A stretch of 64,000 bases of DNA from Bombella pluederhausensis (GCF_026385525.1 NZ_JANIDY010000001.1:682001-746000); one strand, 5' to 3'. Positions 26,215 to 37,010 are shown, counted from the stretch's first letter. The notes: generated by a model not told the origin, from the sequence alone. Made by a program: numbers and translations.

Positions 26215-28920
26215 ATGTCTGAACATACCCCCCATGCCGCTCTAACTGAATCTCAGCTGGAAAAGGCTTTTATCCCGGCAGACTACGAGACAACGCTATA
26301 TTCCCAGTGGGAAAAGGATGGCATTTTTACAGCTAAGGTAGAAAATGGTGCCCATCCTTATTCTATCATGTTCCCACCGCCTAATGTGACAGGGACATTG
26401 CATCTAGGGCATGCTCTGACATTCACATTGCAGGATATCCTGATCCGTTGGCAACGAGAGAAGGGGGCCAATGTACTCTGGCAACCCGGAACCGACCATG
26501 CAGGTATTGCCACCCAGATGGTCGTTGAACGAGCATTAGATAAAGAAGGCATTAACCGGAAAACTATTGGTCGCCCCGCTTTCATTGAGCGTGTCTGGGA
26601 ATGGAAAAAAGAATATGGCGGCACAATTATCCAGCAGCTACGCCGCCTTGGTGCCTCTGCTGACTGGACACGTGAACGCTTTACCATGGATGAGGGGCTT
26701 TCACGGGCTGTCCGTAAGGTTTTTGTTCAGCTTTATAACGAAGGCCTGATCTATCGTGATCGGCGTCTAGTTAACTGGGACCCTGTTTTTCGATCTGCCA
26801 TTTCCGATCTGGAAGTGGAGAACAAAGAAACAAAGGGCTCCATGTGGCATATCCGTTATCCTCTGGAAAACGGCAAAACAATTACCATTGCCACAACACG
26901 GCCGGAAACGATGCTAGGTGACGTTGCCGTAGCCGTTAATCTTGAAGATGACCGCTATGCCGATTTAGTGGGGCAAAAAATCATTCTTCCGCTAACGGGT
27001 CGTTCCATCGTCATAGTAGCCGATGAACACTCAGATCCGGAGAAAGGAACAGGGGCGGTCAAGATCACCCCAGCACATGATTTCAATGACTTTGAAGTTG
27101 GTAAACGGCATAACCTCCCTGCACCAACCATTCTTGATGAAAGCGCCTGCATCAGCCTGGATGAAATTCGCTCCGAGCTATCAGAGCATGATGGTATAAG
27201 CGATCTAACATTCGTTCAGTCTTTGGAAGGTCTGCATCGCGATGAAGCCCGTAAAAAAATCATCACACAACTGGAGGAAATGGGCTGGCTGGAGAAAGTT
27301 GAACCACACGTTCTGCAAGTCCCTACGGCCGAACGTGGTGGAGCCATTGTTGAGCCGAGACTAACCCTGCAATGGTACTGTGATGCGCCAAAGCTGGCAC
27401 AGCCTGCCGTCGATGCTGTCAAAAATGGCAAAATGGTTTTTGAGCCTAAACAGTGGGAAAATACTTTCTTTGCATGGATGAGAGAGCTCCAGCCATGGTG
27501 CATCAGCCGTCAGCTCTGGTGGGGACATCAAATTCCAGCGTGGTACGGCTCTGACGGGAAAACCTATGTCGCTGAAAGTGAAGCAGAGGCTCAGAAACAG
27601 GCGGGGCCCTCCGTAACACTGACACAGGACGAGGACGTGCTGGATACATGGTTCAGCTCAGCACTCTGGCCGTTCACCACACTGGGGTGGCCTGAAAAGA
27701 CCGCTGAACTGGAGTTCTATTATCCCACCAGCACATTGGTCACTGGCTTCGACATCATTTTCTTCTGGGTTTCCAGAATGATGATGATGGGTCTCCATTT
27801 CATGGGGGATGTACCCTTCCGCAAGATTCTCATTCATGGTCTCGTCCGTGACGAGAAGGGACAAAAAATGTCCAAATCGCGCGGCAATGGTATCGATCCA
27901 CTGGATCTGATTGCTGAATATGGCGCTGATGCAACTCGACTTGCTATCGCAGCCGGAGCGGGCTTAGGTCGTGATATTAAGCTGGGCAGGGGGCGTGTAG
28001 AAGAACATCGCGCCTTCATTACAAAACTGTGGAATGCTTCCCGCTTCTTACAGATGAATGATGTGAAGCCTCGTCCGGACTTCAACCCATCAGAAACAAA
28101 ATCCATACTTGCCCGCTGGATTCTGGAAGAAGCCCGTAAGGCCGTCACACAAGCAGATTCAGCGCTGGAAGCATCTCGCTTTGATGAATACACACGGTGC
28201 TGTTACCATTTCGTCTGGAATATCTTCTGTGATTGGTTTGTAGAATTTTCCAAACCGACCTTCCGGGTAGGAGGGGCTGAAGCAGAGGAGCTCAAAGCAG
28301 CAGGGGCTCATGTTCTGGGCATCATCCTGCGTATGATGCATCCGGTCATTCCTTTCGTTACGGAAACACTCTGGCAGAAGCTTGGTTATCAAGGCCCGTT
28401 CGCAGTTTCTAATTGGCCGGAACAGACACAGATTCCGGGCGCAGACGCTGCAGCAGATGAAGTGAATTGGGTTATCCGTCTCATCAGTGATGTGCGAACC
28501 GTTCGTTCTGAAATGAATGTGCCACCTTCACAGAAGGCACCTTTGTTGCTGCGTGACGCCTCTGCGCAAACGATTGAGCGTGCTCATAAATGGCAAGCAG
28601 CTATTGACCAAATGGCTCGAGCTTCTGAGGTGTCACCACTTACTACTGAACCTCCTCATATGGCTGCCCAGATCATTCTGGATGAGGCAACCATCTTCCT
28701 GCCACTTGAGGGAATCATTGACCTGGATGCTGAAAAAGCCCGCCTAAACAAAGAAATCGCACGACTGGAAACGGAAATAGGTAAGGTGGACAAGAAGCTT
28801 TCTAATGAAAACTTTATCTCCCGTGCAAAACCTGAAGTCGTGCAAGAAAACCGAGATCGCCTGTCCAGCTTCCAACAAGAACTAGAGAAACAGAAGATTG
28901 CTTTGGGGCGCATTAGTTAA
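26215..28920 (+). CDS. valS: Valyl-tRNA synthetase
   Basis: Charges tRNA-Val. The 901-residue product has PPPNVTGTLHLGHAL (containing the HIGH motif equivalent), the editing domain (TTRPETMLGDVAVAV), GQKMSKSRGN (KMSKS motif) and the C-terminal coiled coil (KARLNKEIARLETEIGKVDKKL) that is special to ValRS. Length is normal for the shorter bacterial type. A strong terminator follows. Confidence 0.97.
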   Translation: MSEHTPHAALTESQLEKAFIPADYETTLYSQWEKDGIFTAKVENGAHPYSIMFPPPNVTGTLHLGHALTFTLQDILIRWQREKGANVLWQPGTDHAGIATQMVVERALDKEGINRKTIGRPAFIERVWEWKKEYGGTIIQQLRRLGASADWTRERFTMDEGLSRAVRKVFVQLYNEGLIYRDRRLVNWDPVFRSAISDLEVENKETKGSMWHIRYPLENGKTITIATTRPETMLGDVAVAVNLEDDRYADLVGQKIILPLTGRSIVIVADEHSDPEKGTGAVKITPAHDFNDFEVGKRHNLPAPTILDESACISLDEIRSELSEHDGISDLTFVQSLEGLHRDEARKKIITQLEEMGWLEKVEPHVLQVPTAERGGAIVEPRLTLQWYCDAPKLAQPAVDAVKNGKMVFEPKQWENTFFAWMRELQPWCISRQLWWGHQIPAWYGSDGKTYVAESEAEAQKQAGPSVTLTQDEDVLDTWFSSALWPFTTLGWPEKTAELEFYYPTSTLVTGFDIIFFWVSRMMMMGLHFMGDVPFRKILIHGLVRDEKGQKMSKSRGNGIDPLDLIAEYGADATRLAIAAGAGLGRDIKLGRGRVEEHRAFITKLWNASRFLQMNDVKPRPDFNPSETKSILARWILEEARKAVTQADSALEASRFDEYTRCCYHFVWNIFCDWFVEFSKPTFRVGGAEAEELKAAGAHVLGIILRMMHPVIPFVTETLWQKLGYQGPFAVSNWPEQTQIPGADAAADEVNWVIRLISDVRTVRSEMNVPPSQKAPLLLRDASAQTIERAHKWQAAIDQMARASEVSPLTTEPPHMAAQIILDEATIFLPLEGIIDLDAEKARLNKEIARLETEIGKVDKKLSNENFISRAKPEVVQENRDRLSSFQQELEKQKIALGRIS

Positions 28921-28943
28921 ATTACCCCCGCTGGCACCATAAT

Positions 28944-28988
28944 AAAAAAGGGCCTGCCTCTCTTTTATGAGGCAGGCCTTCCTATTTT
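28944..28988. terminator. Bidirectional terminator between valS and ilvD
   Basis: AAAAAAGGGCCTGCCTC and GAGGCAGGCCTT form a stem of about 11 bp with an 8-base loop, with A and T tracts on the flanks, between convergent genes. Confidence 0.88.
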
Positions 28989-29001
28989 TATAGTTTCAGT
29001 T

Positions 29002-30861
29002 TTACTGCCGTTTTTTTACAACAATCTGAGATAGATCACGCACAGCTCCATGAGCAGCGCTGGTCGTCATGGCAGCATAGGCCTTCAGTGCGGTAGAAAC
29101 TTGCCGTTCACGGTCAGGCTGCCATCCTGCAGAGCCCTTTGCATTCATATCAGCCCGGCGTGCGTCTAGCTCATCCTCTGAAACATCCAGATGCAGCAGG
29201 CGTGCAGGAATATCAATGATGATGGAATCACCTTCATGGACAAGACCGATCAGGCCACCTTCTGCAGCTTCAGGTGAAATATGACCGACTGAAAGACCTG
29301 AACTGCCACCAGAAAAACGGCCATCAGTAATCAGAGCACAAGCCTCGCCCAGCCCCATGGACTTGAGATAACTTGTCGGATACAGCATTTCCTGCATCCC
29401 CGGCCCACCTTTAGGGCCTTCATATCGAATGACAACTACATCACCGGGAGCTATCTGCTTGCCCAGAATGGCGTTCACGGCAGCGTCCTGACTATCAAAG
29501 ACACGGGCACGCCCACGAAACTTCAAGATATTTTCTGCAACACCAGCCGTCTTCACAATGGCACCATCAACAGCCAGATTTCCGTACAGCACGGCAAGAC
29601 CACCATCCTGAGAAAAAGCGTGCTTCTTATCTCGCAGAACGCCTGTCTGACGGTCTTTATCCAGCTCCTTATAAGTACTGCTCTGAGAAAAAGCTTCGAC
29701 AGTTCTTACCCCTCCCGGTGCAGCCTGAAAAAGAGCAGCAGCTTCATCATCATTAGCCTGCATGATGTCCCAATGCTTGAGGGCTTCAGACAGGCTTGAG
29801 GAATGAACTGTCGGAATGCTGGTATCCAGCAGTCCTGCCCGATCCAGCTCTCCTAGAATGGCAGGAATACCACCAGCACGATGGACATCTTCCATATGCA
29901 CATTCGCAACGGAAGGTGACACCTTACAAAGATGAGGCACCTTGCGAGAGAGGGCGTCAATATCACTCATTGTGAAATCAACCCCGGCCTCATGCGCAGC
30001 CGCCAGAAGATGCAGCACCGTGTTCGTAGAACCGCCCATAGCAATATCCAGCGTCATGGCATTGGTAAAGGCTGCCTTTGTAGCGATGCCTCGGGGCAAA
30101 ACGGTTGCATCATCCTGCTCGTACCAGCGCTTGGCTAATTCCACACTCAGGCGCCCAGCCTGCAGAAAAAGGTTTTTCCGTTGGCTATGCGTGGCCAGCA
30201 AAGATCCATTACCCGGCAGAGATAAACCCAAAGCTTCGGTCAGGCAGTTCATTGAATTTGCAGTGAACATGCCGGAGCATGATCCACATGTCGGACAGGC
30301 AGAACGTTCCACTCGCTCGGACACGTCATCACTGACACGTTCATCAGCAGCGGCAACCATGGATGTTACAAGATCCACGGCCCGTTCAATGCCATCCATA
30401 TCCGCTTTGCCAGCTTCCATAGGACCACCAGAAACAAACACTGTAGGAATGTTCAGCCGCAGGGAGGCCATAAGCATTCCCGGTGTGATCTTGTCGCAGT
30501 TGCTGATACAGACCAGCGCATCAGCACAATGCGCACTGACCATATATTCTACAGAGTCAGCGATAAGCTCCCGTGAGGGGAGGGAGTAGAGCATTCCCCC
30601 ATGCCCCATGGCGATCCCATCATCCACGGCAATGGTATTGAATTCTCTGGCAACGCCACCGGCTTCCTCCACAGCAGAGGCAACCAGTGCGCCCATGTCT
30701 TTGAGATGAACATGACCGGGGACGAATTGGGTATATGAGTTAGCAATAGCAATAATCGGTTTGCTGAAATCACCATCCTTCATGCCCGTTGCTCTCCAGA
30801 GCGCACGGGCCCCTGCCATATTGCGGCCACGGGTGCTAGTATGGGAGCGGTAAACGGGCAT
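29002..30861 (-). CDS. ilvD: Dihydroxy-acid dehydratase IlvD
   Basis: Iron-sulfur enzyme that makes 2-keto acids for valine, isoleucine and leucine synthesis. The 619-residue product has [15 protein letters not shown] and [19 protein letters not shown], which supply the cluster cysteines, and the C-terminal [21 protein letters not shown] and [10 protein letters not shown] segments. Length matches the long E. coli-type enzyme. It is a single gene divergent from msrA; the 170-base gap must hold both promoters. Confidence 0.97.
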   Translation of the reverse strand: MPVYRSHTSTRGRNMAGARALWRATGMKDGDFSKPIIAIANSYTQFVPGHVHLKDMGALVASAVEEAGGVAREFNTIAVDDGIAMGHGGMLYSLPSRELIADSVEYMVSAHCADALVCISNCDKITPGMLMASLRLNIPTVFVSGGPMEAGKADMDGIERAVDLVTSMVAAADERVSDDVSERVERSACPTCGSCSGMFTANSMNCLTEALGLSLPGNGSLLATHSQRKNLFLQAGRLSVELAKRWYEQDDATVLPRGIATKAAFTNAMTLDIAMGGSTNTVLHLLAAAHEAGVDFTMSDIDALSRKVPHLCKVSPSVANVHMEDVHRAGGIPAILGELDRAGLLDTSIPTVHSSSLSEALKHWDIMQANDDEAAALFQAAPGGVRTVEAFSQSSTYKELDKDRQTGVLRDKKHAFSQDGGLAVLYGNLAVDGAIVKTAGVAENILKFRGRARVFDSQDAAVNAILGKQIAPGDVVVIRYEGPKGGPGMQEMLYPTSYLKSMGLGEACALITDGRFSGGSSGLSVGHISPEAAEGGLIGLVHEGDSIIIDIPARLLHLDVSEDELDARRADMNAKGSAGWQPDRERQVSTALKAYAAMTTSAAHGAVRDLSQIVVKKRQ

Positions 30862-31031
30862 TAAAAACCTCTTTCAGATAGAAACGTTTGATGGCGTTTT
30901 ATAGCAAGAAACATAATGATAAAACAAAAAAACTGAAAGATATGAAAAGCGTGATCTACTCCCTCTGGTTTAAACCTGTTCCGGGCATCATATGCACGAT
31001 ACTCATCGTTTTATGTCTATAGGACCATATC

Positions 31032-31574
31032 ATGACACAGACATCATCCATCATTCTCGGAGGCGGCTGCTTCTGGTGTGTTGAGGCTATTTTTAACGGG
31101 TTGCGAGGTGTTGTATCGGCAAAACCTGGTTATGCTGGTGGGCATACGGAGCAGCCGAGTTATAAAGAGGTATGCACAGGCAAGACAGGCCATGCCGAAG
31201 TCGTACAGATTATTTTCAATCCCGTAGAGATCAGTCTTGAAGATATTCTACGAGTTTTCTTTACAACGCATGACCCCACCCAGTTAAACCGTCAGGGAGA
31301 TGATGTAGGTTCTCAGTATCGCTCCGTCATTTTTGGAGATAAAGCGCAACAGACTACGGCCCGCTCTATTCGAGACGAAATTGCTAACCAGAATATATGG
31401 GACGCTTCACTTGTGACTTCCATTGAAGGCCCTGCCCATTTTTGGGAAGCCGAGGAAAGTCATCACGATTATTTTGCCCGTAACCCAGAAACGGCTTACT
31501 GCTCTGCCGTTGTAGCCCCGAAAGTGGCCAAGGCTCGGAAACTATACCGAGACCGCCTGAAAACAGCTGAATAA
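31032..31574 (+). CDS. msrA: Peptide methionine sulfoxide reductase MsrA
   Basis: Reduces the S form of methionine sulfoxide in proteins. The 180-residue product has the catalytic GCFWC motif at residues 12-16, then GYAGGHTEQPSYKEVCTGKTGHAEVVQ and the conserved DPTQLNRQGDDVGSQYRS, which are typical MsrA motifs. AGGA precedes the ATG. A hairpin shared with the convergent ABC operon follows. Confidence 0.97.
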   Translation: MTQTSSIILGGGCFWCVEAIFNGLRGVVSAKPGYAGGHTEQPSYKEVCTGKTGHAEVVQIIFNPVEISLEDILRVFFTTHDPTQLNRQGDDVGSQYRSVIFGDKAQQTTARSIRDEIANQNIWDASLVTSIEGPAHFWEAEESHHDYFARNPETAYCSAVVAPKVAKARKLYRDRLKTAE

Positions 31575-31591
31575 CCAACCATTGGCCATCA

Positions 31592-31622
31592 GAATGAGGG
31601 AATAACTCACATTCCCTCATTC
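31592..31622. terminator. Hairpin between msrA and the ABC importer operon
   Basis: GAATGAGGGAAT pairs with ATTCCCTCATTC (12 bp, perfect) with a 7-base loop between convergent genes. There is no long T run. It overlaps the end of the minus-strand gene. Confidence 0.6.
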
Positions 31623-32939
31623 ATCATCTTCTAGCAGGACCCTGTCTGTCTCCTCATCATACCCAAAGAGGCTTGCATACCGGGCCCATGATATGGCCGT
31701 GTTCAGTGTCTGACGTGCGTAGGATGTGGACATGGTATCTTCCAGTTTCCGCCGGAAAATATCCGCATCCATGGCATGACTGCTGCGTTCGTCCAGAGTG
31801 CCACGAATCAGCCTCAATAGCGGTACGGCATGGAGCAGGGCTGTCCTCATAATGTCACGGCGTGCATCTGCATCGCCTTCTACAAATGTACGGCCCGTAC
31901 TGGTGAGCATAATGTCACCATCCTCAAGCTCAGCAAGATCGAGGAGCTGCAAGGTCTCGCCAAGGGGAAAAAGGTCATCCAATGTCATCTGAAGCTGGTT
32001 AGCGAGCTCAGGCAGATCGGCTCGGCCTGAAAGAGGCGCATGGTCCAACGCCTCCATCAAACCTACCAGCAGTTCAATCGAAATATCTGGCAGAACGATA
32101 AAGGAGCTACTTTCATCCTGTATCTCATCCTGCTTGGCAACAGACAAATCAGCTTCTGAAACACTGGGAGCTCGTAATGTCATGAGCGTGTAGATCTGAT
32201 CCACGAAATGCCGGAAGTCATTATCCTGCCTGTTACGTGGATGAGGGAAGGGAACCACAACCTCATGAGTGATACGACCCGGCCCAGAAGAAAAAAGCAA
32301 AATCCGATCGCACATGAGTACGGCTTCTTCAATGGCATGCGTTGCTAGAACCATTGCCTTCAATGGTCCAAGCCGGTGTTCCTGCCAGAGTTCTATCAGG
32401 TCAGTTCTCAGATTTTCTGCACTTAGATGATCGATATTTAGAAACGGCTCATCAAGCAGCAATATTTCTGGCTGTCGGGCTAAGGCACGGATAAGAGATG
32501 CGCGTTCTTCCAAGGCCCCGGAAAGCTCTCTAGGATACGCCCCTTCATAACCGTCCATATCAAGCACGGCGATGATGGCATCAGCGATCTTTTCCCGTTC
32601 CTCTTTTGGCTGACGTTTGGCTTCTAGAGCAAGAAGCACATTTTCTCTAACCGTCAGCCATGGGAAAAGCACATCATCCTGTAATATGATCGAAACAGCT
32701 TCCAGAGCCTGAATAGTAGCCTTTTTCTCTTTCCAGAAAACGTCCCCCGTTCTGGGAGTATCCAGCCCGGCCATGATTTTCAAAAGGCTCGATTTTCCCG
32801 AACCCGAACGCCCGACAAGGCCGAGAATCTCACCTTCTCGAACCTCCATATTGACCTGTTCAACAATTGGCACGTCCTGATTGCGTGATTTACGCGCAAA
32901 TTGTGCACAATCAGTCAGCCGTAAGAGTGTCGCACTCAT
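31617..32939 (-). CDS. ABC transporter ATP-binding protein with C-terminal AAA-associated domain
   Basis: A 440-residue ATPase of the nitrate/sulfonate/taurine importer type. Walker A is GRSGSGKSS (about 43-51), the signature region is replaced by LSGALEERASLIRAL, and Walker B is EILLLDEPFLNID. After residue 270 comes a second domain (LPDISIELLVGLMEALDH onward) of about 150 residues, matching the AAA-associated C-terminal domain of this group. It follows the permease gene by 3 bases. The LSGAL signature lacks the second Gly of LSGGQ, which is unusual. Substrate unknown. Confidence 0.85.
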   Translation of the reverse strand: MSATLLRLTDCAQFARKSRNQDVPIVEQVNMEVREGEILGLVGRSGSGKSSLLKIMAGLDTPRTGDVFWKEKKATIQALEAVSIILQDDVLFPWLTVRENVLLALEAKRQPKEEREKIADAIIAVLDMDGYEGAYPRELSGALEERASLIRALARQPEILLLDEPFLNIDHLSAENLRTDLIELWQEHRLGPLKAMVLATHAIEEAVLMCDRILLFSSGPGRITHEVVVPFPHPRNRQDNDFRHFVDQIYTLMTLRAPSVSEADLSVAKQDEIQDESSSFIVLPDISIELLVGLMEALDHAPLSGRADLPELANQLQMTLDDLFPLGETLQLLDLAELEDGDIMLTSTGRTFVEGDADARRDIMRTALLHAVPLLRLIRGTLDERSSHAMDADIFRRKLEDTMSTSYARQTLNTAISWARYASLFGYDEETDRVLLEDDE

Positions 32940-32942
32940 GAA

Positions 32943-34421
32943 CTAGATCCTATAACGATGCGCCATGCGTTCCTGAAGGGGGATGAAAATACCCCAGCGC
33001 ACACAGGCAGCTAACAAGGTCATCAGACACAGAAACAGAAGCTGCATTCCGTAAAGATGTTTCTGAAGCAGGCCAAGCAATACCGTATTATGCTCTGCAT
33101 CCAGGGTAGCGACCATATAGACACCATCCCAGAAGAAAGGCAGCACGATAGTACCAGCCTGAAGAAGAACCGGGCAGATTAACGGGAAACGAACATTCCT
33201 CCATAAAGAAAAAGAGGGCAGGCGCAAATGCTGCCCCATTGTTACGAACTGTTGCCCCATCGGTCCATTTGCATAGCCTAGGACAATCCAGCCACACATT
33301 CCCATAACTGCCATTGCGGGGAGTATCACCTGCGGTAGGTGGATGGCCAGCCATGGGAAAAGGAGAGGAACAGGGAGTAGAGCACCCGTTAAAGAGACTT
33401 TCCTAATCCAGCGTCTTGTTTGCCCAGTATATCCAAGCAACAGCCCTCCCACATAGGCCCAGAATCCCCCAACTATAAAAAGGGCAACAGCCAGATACCC
33501 TAAAGGCCCCAGAATGGTCAGAGCTCCTTCTGGCCATGGCCAGAATCGATAGGAAAGCAGAATTGCCGTCAGAATCATCCCGGATATTCCGACCCATATG
33601 ACATACCGGCCGGAACTTCTATTTTTTGCAGAATGCGCAAGGTCGCAGACTGCATAGCGCCGTCCGTATCCCCTTAATGGAGCGATCAACCCGTGCTGGA
33701 CCAGAAAGACCAACAGGATCATTAGGCTGAAAAGACCAACAACAGCTGATAGGTCATGCCCTCTGATGGCAGACAGAAATGTTCCCCCTAATCCCAGAGC
33801 TTTATGAGGCATGAATAGAGAAACAATCATCTCCCCACCGAAGATGCATAGCCAGAAATCCGGAAGATTTTGGAGAACAGACCTGACAAGGTCAGGAAAA
33901 GCGAACGGAACATGCAAGCGCCAAAAACTTTGCCAACGGCCTAATCGCAGCGCTCGGGCAGTCTTCAAAAAACCTGCAGGAATATCATGCCCGGCTTCAA
34001 GAGTAGCATTAACGCTTCTGGTCAACAGGCTGAACATGGCTATTGCAGCCACACTCCAGAATGCAGGGAAAAGAACGCACACAGGCCCGAGCAGACAAAG
34101 TGACGGTATTTCTGCCAACACGGCCGTCACTTTTGACAAAATCTGCCGGGCTCCTGCTGAACAGGCAGCCACAGATAATAAGACACAATGCCCCACAGCA
34201 GAAAGGAGCAATGCCACTACGACTTTTTCAAGAGACCAGAAGATTCCTTCCCACTGCACTGGAAAGGCTGCCGGAAAAGCATAACTGCGATAAAAGCCGT
34301 ACAATATGCCAATGGCCAACAAGGAGCAGGAAATGCCACTTCCTCGATAGGCCAGAAGCCAACGCATGAATTTACTTTCCAGTTTAGAAAGATACGCAAA
34401 AGGCCACGACTGTCTTCTCAT
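32943..34421 (-). CDS. Double-length ABC transporter permease, NitT/TauT type
   Basis: A 492-residue membrane protein of two permease units in one chain, about 11-12 hydrophobic segments. The first half has an EAA-type loop (FLKTARALRLGRWQSFWRLHVPFAFPDL), and the second half has a comparable loop (GQHLRLPSFSLWRNVRFPLICPVLLQ). This suggests that a single chain replaces the usual permease dimer. It is followed by its ATPase gene after 3 bases. No substrate-binding protein gene is nearby, so the substrate and even the direction of transport cannot be told. It lies 93 bases after dut on the same strand. Confidence 0.82.
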   Translation of the reverse strand: MRRQSWPFAYLSKLESKFMRWLLAYRGSGISCSLLAIGILYGFYRSYAFPAAFPVQWEGIFWSLEKVVVALLLSAVGHCVLLSVAACSAGARQILSKVTAVLAEIPSLCLLGPVCVLFPAFWSVAAIAMFSLLTRSVNATLEAGHDIPAGFLKTARALRLGRWQSFWRLHVPFAFPDLVRSVLQNLPDFWLCIFGGEMIVSLFMPHKALGLGGTFLSAIRGHDLSAVVGLFSLMILLVFLVQHGLIAPLRGYGRRYAVCDLAHSAKNRSSGRYVIWVGISGMILTAILLSYRFWPWPEGALTILGPLGYLAVALFIVGGFWAYVGGLLLGYTGQTRRWIRKVSLTGALLPVPLLFPWLAIHLPQVILPAMAVMGMCGWIVLGYANGPMGQQFVTMGQHLRLPSFSLWRNVRFPLICPVLLQAGTIVLPFFWDGVYMVATLDAEHNTVLLGLLQKHLYGMQLLFLCLMTLLAACVRWGIFIPLQERMAHRYRI

Positions 34422-34514
34422 GATGTGCCCAAAGTTAGATGGACTTTCATAACTGGACCTTAACAGTTAGCCTCATAGCTCCACGGGCGGCCTATTCAAC
34501 GTGGGCTCGATCGG

Positions 34515-34967
34515 TCAGTGACCAGTGCTGCCAAAGCCACCTTGTCCTCTTTCCGTTTTATCAAGGCTGGTACATTCCTGCCACTGCATTCTTACTACAG
34601 GCGCCAGAACGCCCTGCGCCACACGCATGCCACGTTCAATCACAAAATCTTCTGTCCCGGCATTAATGAGAATAATGCGGATTTCACCCCGATAATCCTC
34701 ATCAATTGTCCCCGGACTATTAGGCACCATAATTCCATGTTTCAGGGCGAGCCCAGAGCGGGGCCGTATCTGCAATTCATACCCTTCAGGCAAGGCAATA
34801 CATAATCCCGTTGGAACAAGAACACGTTCACCTGGCTTGATGACGAGCGTTTCATTCACAGCGGCTTGGAAATCCACACCGGCGGCTCCGGCCGTTCCGT
34901 AAGCTGGAAGTTCCAGACCTTCAGAATGAGGGAGGCGAAGAATGCGAACATCCACGATATCTGACAT
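34515..34967 (-). CDS. dut: dUTP diphosphatase
   Basis: Hydrolyses dUTP to dUMP, which keeps uracil out of DNA and feeds dTMP synthesis. The 150-residue product has all five Dut motifs, including [45 protein letters not shown] and the C-terminal [10 protein letters not shown] arm. It follows coaBC on the minus strand, a usual order in this family. Confidence 0.97.
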   Translation of the reverse strand: MSDIVDVRILRLPHSEGLELPAYGTAGAAGVDFQAAVNETLVIKPGERVLVPTGLCIALPEGYELQIRPRSGLALKHGIMVPNSPGTIDEDYRGEIRIILINAGTEDFVIERGMRVAQGVLAPVVRMQWQECTSLDKTERGQGGFGSTGH

Positions 34968-34995
34968 GGCTCTTAATATTCCTCAAAATGACGTT

Positions 34996-36186
34996 TCAGA
35001 CTCGTGCCTGAAAAAATTGTGCTACTCGATCAGCCAGACGATGGGCCAGAGACGGCTTATCCATTTCCGGCCATGCTTCTGTTTCATCACCTGTTAGAAA
35101 GAGAACCTGATTCCGCTTTCCACCAAAGCGGTGTTTGGTCACATCATTGGCAAGAAGCCAATCACAGCCCTTTCTAAGCCGTTTCTGTTCAGCATGTTTT
35201 CTCAGGTCATCCGTTTCTGCAGCAAAGCCGACCACGAGAGTAGGGCGTTGGTCATGTCTGGATAGCGTTGCCAAAATGTCAGGATTTTCAACAAGCTTTA
35301 AAACAGGAGGAATACCATCACCAGATTTTTTCATCTTGCTGGCATATGCGACATCAGGCCGCCAGTCACTGACAGCTGCCACGCAGATAGCCGCATCTGC
35401 TGGCAACTGCTCGAGACAAGCGGCTTTCATGTCCTCCGCTGTTCGCACATGAATACATGTCACATTGGCAGGAGGGGATAATGAAACAGGACCGCTAATA
35501 AGCCTCACATCAGCACCATGTTGTGCCAAAGCGTCCGCAACAGCATAACCCTGTATCCCAGACGAATGATTGGAAATGAAACGTACCGGGTCGAGAGGCT
35601 CTACGGTAGGACCAGCTGTAACAATGATCCGCTTTCCAGATAGATCAGTTCTTTTGGAGAGCAGATTACGAACGGATGACACGATATTTTCTGTCTCAGC
35701 CAGTCGTCCGGTACCTTTTTCCCCACACGCAACATCACCCGGTACGGGCCCTATGAACGTCACCCCTCTCTGCCGGAGCAGAGAATAGTTAGCCTGAGTA
35801 GCTGGATGGCTCCACATATGCGGATTCATAGCAGGGGCAACAATGATAGGTGCCTCTGTTGCCAACAGAATGGTTGTTGCCAGATCATCAGCCATGCCCT
35901 GCGCCATACGGGCCATCAAGTCTGCGGATGAAGGGCAAACCAGCACCATATCTGCCGATCTGGCCAAGGCAATATGACCGATCCTGCTCTCCTCACCCGG
36001 GCGGAAAAGATCGGTATGAACAGCCTGCCCACATAAAACTTCCAACGATAGTGGCGTTAAGAACTGTTGGGCGGCTTCTGTCATGACAGGAATGACTTCC
36101 ACCCCATCACGCTGAAGCTCTCTAGCAACATCCAGAGCTTTATAGGCAGCAATACTACCACTCAGAATGAGGATAATCCGTGCCAT
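34996..36186 (-). CDS. coaBC: Bifunctional phosphopantothenoylcysteine decarboxylase/synthase CoaBC
   Basis: Carries out two steps of coenzyme A synthesis: CTP-dependent joining of cysteine to phosphopantothenate (CoaB) and FMN-dependent decarboxylation (CoaC). The 396-residue product has the CoaC domain first (ILSGSIAAYKALDVARELQR, then APAMNPHMW, and the Cys loop GDVACGEKGTGRL) and the CoaB domain second (IIVTAGPTVEPLDPVRFISN, then SDWRP). It lies between ubiE (5 bases upstream) and dut. Confidence 0.97.
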   Translation of the reverse strand: MARIILILSGSIAAYKALDVARELQRDGVEVIPVMTEAAQQFLTPLSLEVLCGQAVHTDLFRPGEESRIGHIALARSADMVLVCPSSADLMARMAQGMADDLATTILLATEAPIIVAPAMNPHMWSHPATQANYSLLRQRGVTFIGPVPGDVACGEKGTGRLAETENIVSSVRNLLSKRTDLSGKRIIVTAGPTVEPLDPVRFISNHSSGIQGYAVADALAQHGADVRLISGPVSLSPPANVTCIHVRTAEDMKAACLEQLPADAAICVAAVSDWRPDVAYASKMKKSGDGIPPVLKLVENPDILATLSRHDQRPTLVVGFAAETDDLRKHAEQKRLRKGCDWLLANDVTKHRFGGKRNQVLFLTGDETEAWPEMDKPSLAHRLADRVAQFFQARV

Positions 36187-36191
36187 GCTTG

Positions 36192-36980
36192 TTAGAGCCG
36201 CCAGCCTGAATGAATTGCCACGATCCCACCGGAGAGATTCTGATAGGTTACACGTTCCATCCCTGCATCACGCATCATTCCGGCAAGTGTTTCCTGATCC
36301 GGGAACATACGGATGCTTTCTGCCAAATACTGGTAACTTTCTGCATCACCAGCAATCATCTGCCCCATACGTGGCAGAACCTGAAAGGACCATGCATCGT
36401 AGATAGTCGAAAGAGCCGCAACGTCCACTTTAGAAAACTCAAGACAGAAAAAACGTCCACCCGGCTTCAGAACACGCTGGACTTCTCTAAGAACGGCATT
36501 TTTGTCCGTGCAATTCCTCAGCCCGAAAGCCATTGATACCCGATCCATAGACGCATCAGGAAAGGGAAGCGCCTCGGCATCGGCCACGCAGACATCCATA
36601 CTCCCGATCAGCCCGGCTTTAATGGCACGTTTTCTACCGACTTCAAGCATAGCTTCATTAATGTCGGACAAGACCGCATGTCCGCCACCACGACGCAGCC
36701 ACCCGAAGGTAATGTCCCCCGTGCCGCCGGCTAAATCGAGCAGTTTATGCCCCGGCTGAGGAGAAAGCATGGTGACGAAAATACGTTTCCAGACCCGATG
36801 AATACCAAGTGACATGGCATCATTCATGACATCATATTTGCCAGCAACGCTTTCAAAGACCTGCCGGACAAGTGGCTTTTTCTCGTTTCGCGGTACGTCA
36901 CGATAGCCGAAATCAATCGTATCAGCCTCGAAATCAGCTGACTGAGAAGATGAGGTGTGAGAGGAATGGTTTTCTGTCAT
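36192..36980 (-). CDS. ubiE: Ubiquinone/menaquinone C-methyltransferase UbiE
   Basis: S-adenosylmethionine-dependent methylation of the benzoquinone ring in ubiquinone synthesis. The 262-residue product has VFESVAGKYDVMNDAMSLGIHRVWK, the SAM motif LLDLAGGTGDI, and FGLRNCTDKNAVLREVQRVLKPGGR, all typical of UbiE. It is the first gene of ubiE-coaBC-dut and diverges from mutM, with only 30 bases between start codons, so the promoters overlap. Confidence 0.97.
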   Translation of the reverse strand: MTENHSSHTSSSQSADFEADTIDFGYRDVPRNEKKPLVRQVFESVAGKYDVMNDAMSLGIHRVWKRIFVTMLSPQPGHKLLDLAGGTGDITFGWLRRGGGHAVLSDINEAMLEVGRKRAIKAGLIGSMDVCVADAEALPFPDASMDRVSMAFGLRNCTDKNAVLREVQRVLKPGGRFFCLEFSKVDVAALSTIYDAWSFQVLPRMGQMIAGDAESYQYLAESIRMFPDQETLAGMMRDAGMERVTYQNLSGGIVAIHSGWRL

Positions 36981-37010
36981 GCGACCATCGTTATCTCATT
37001 GTGGATATTT

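Noticed and set aside
30862-31031. Leader peptide attenuator upstream of ilvD
   Set aside because: No short frame rich in Val, Ile or Leu codons followed by alternative hairpins was found in the gap.
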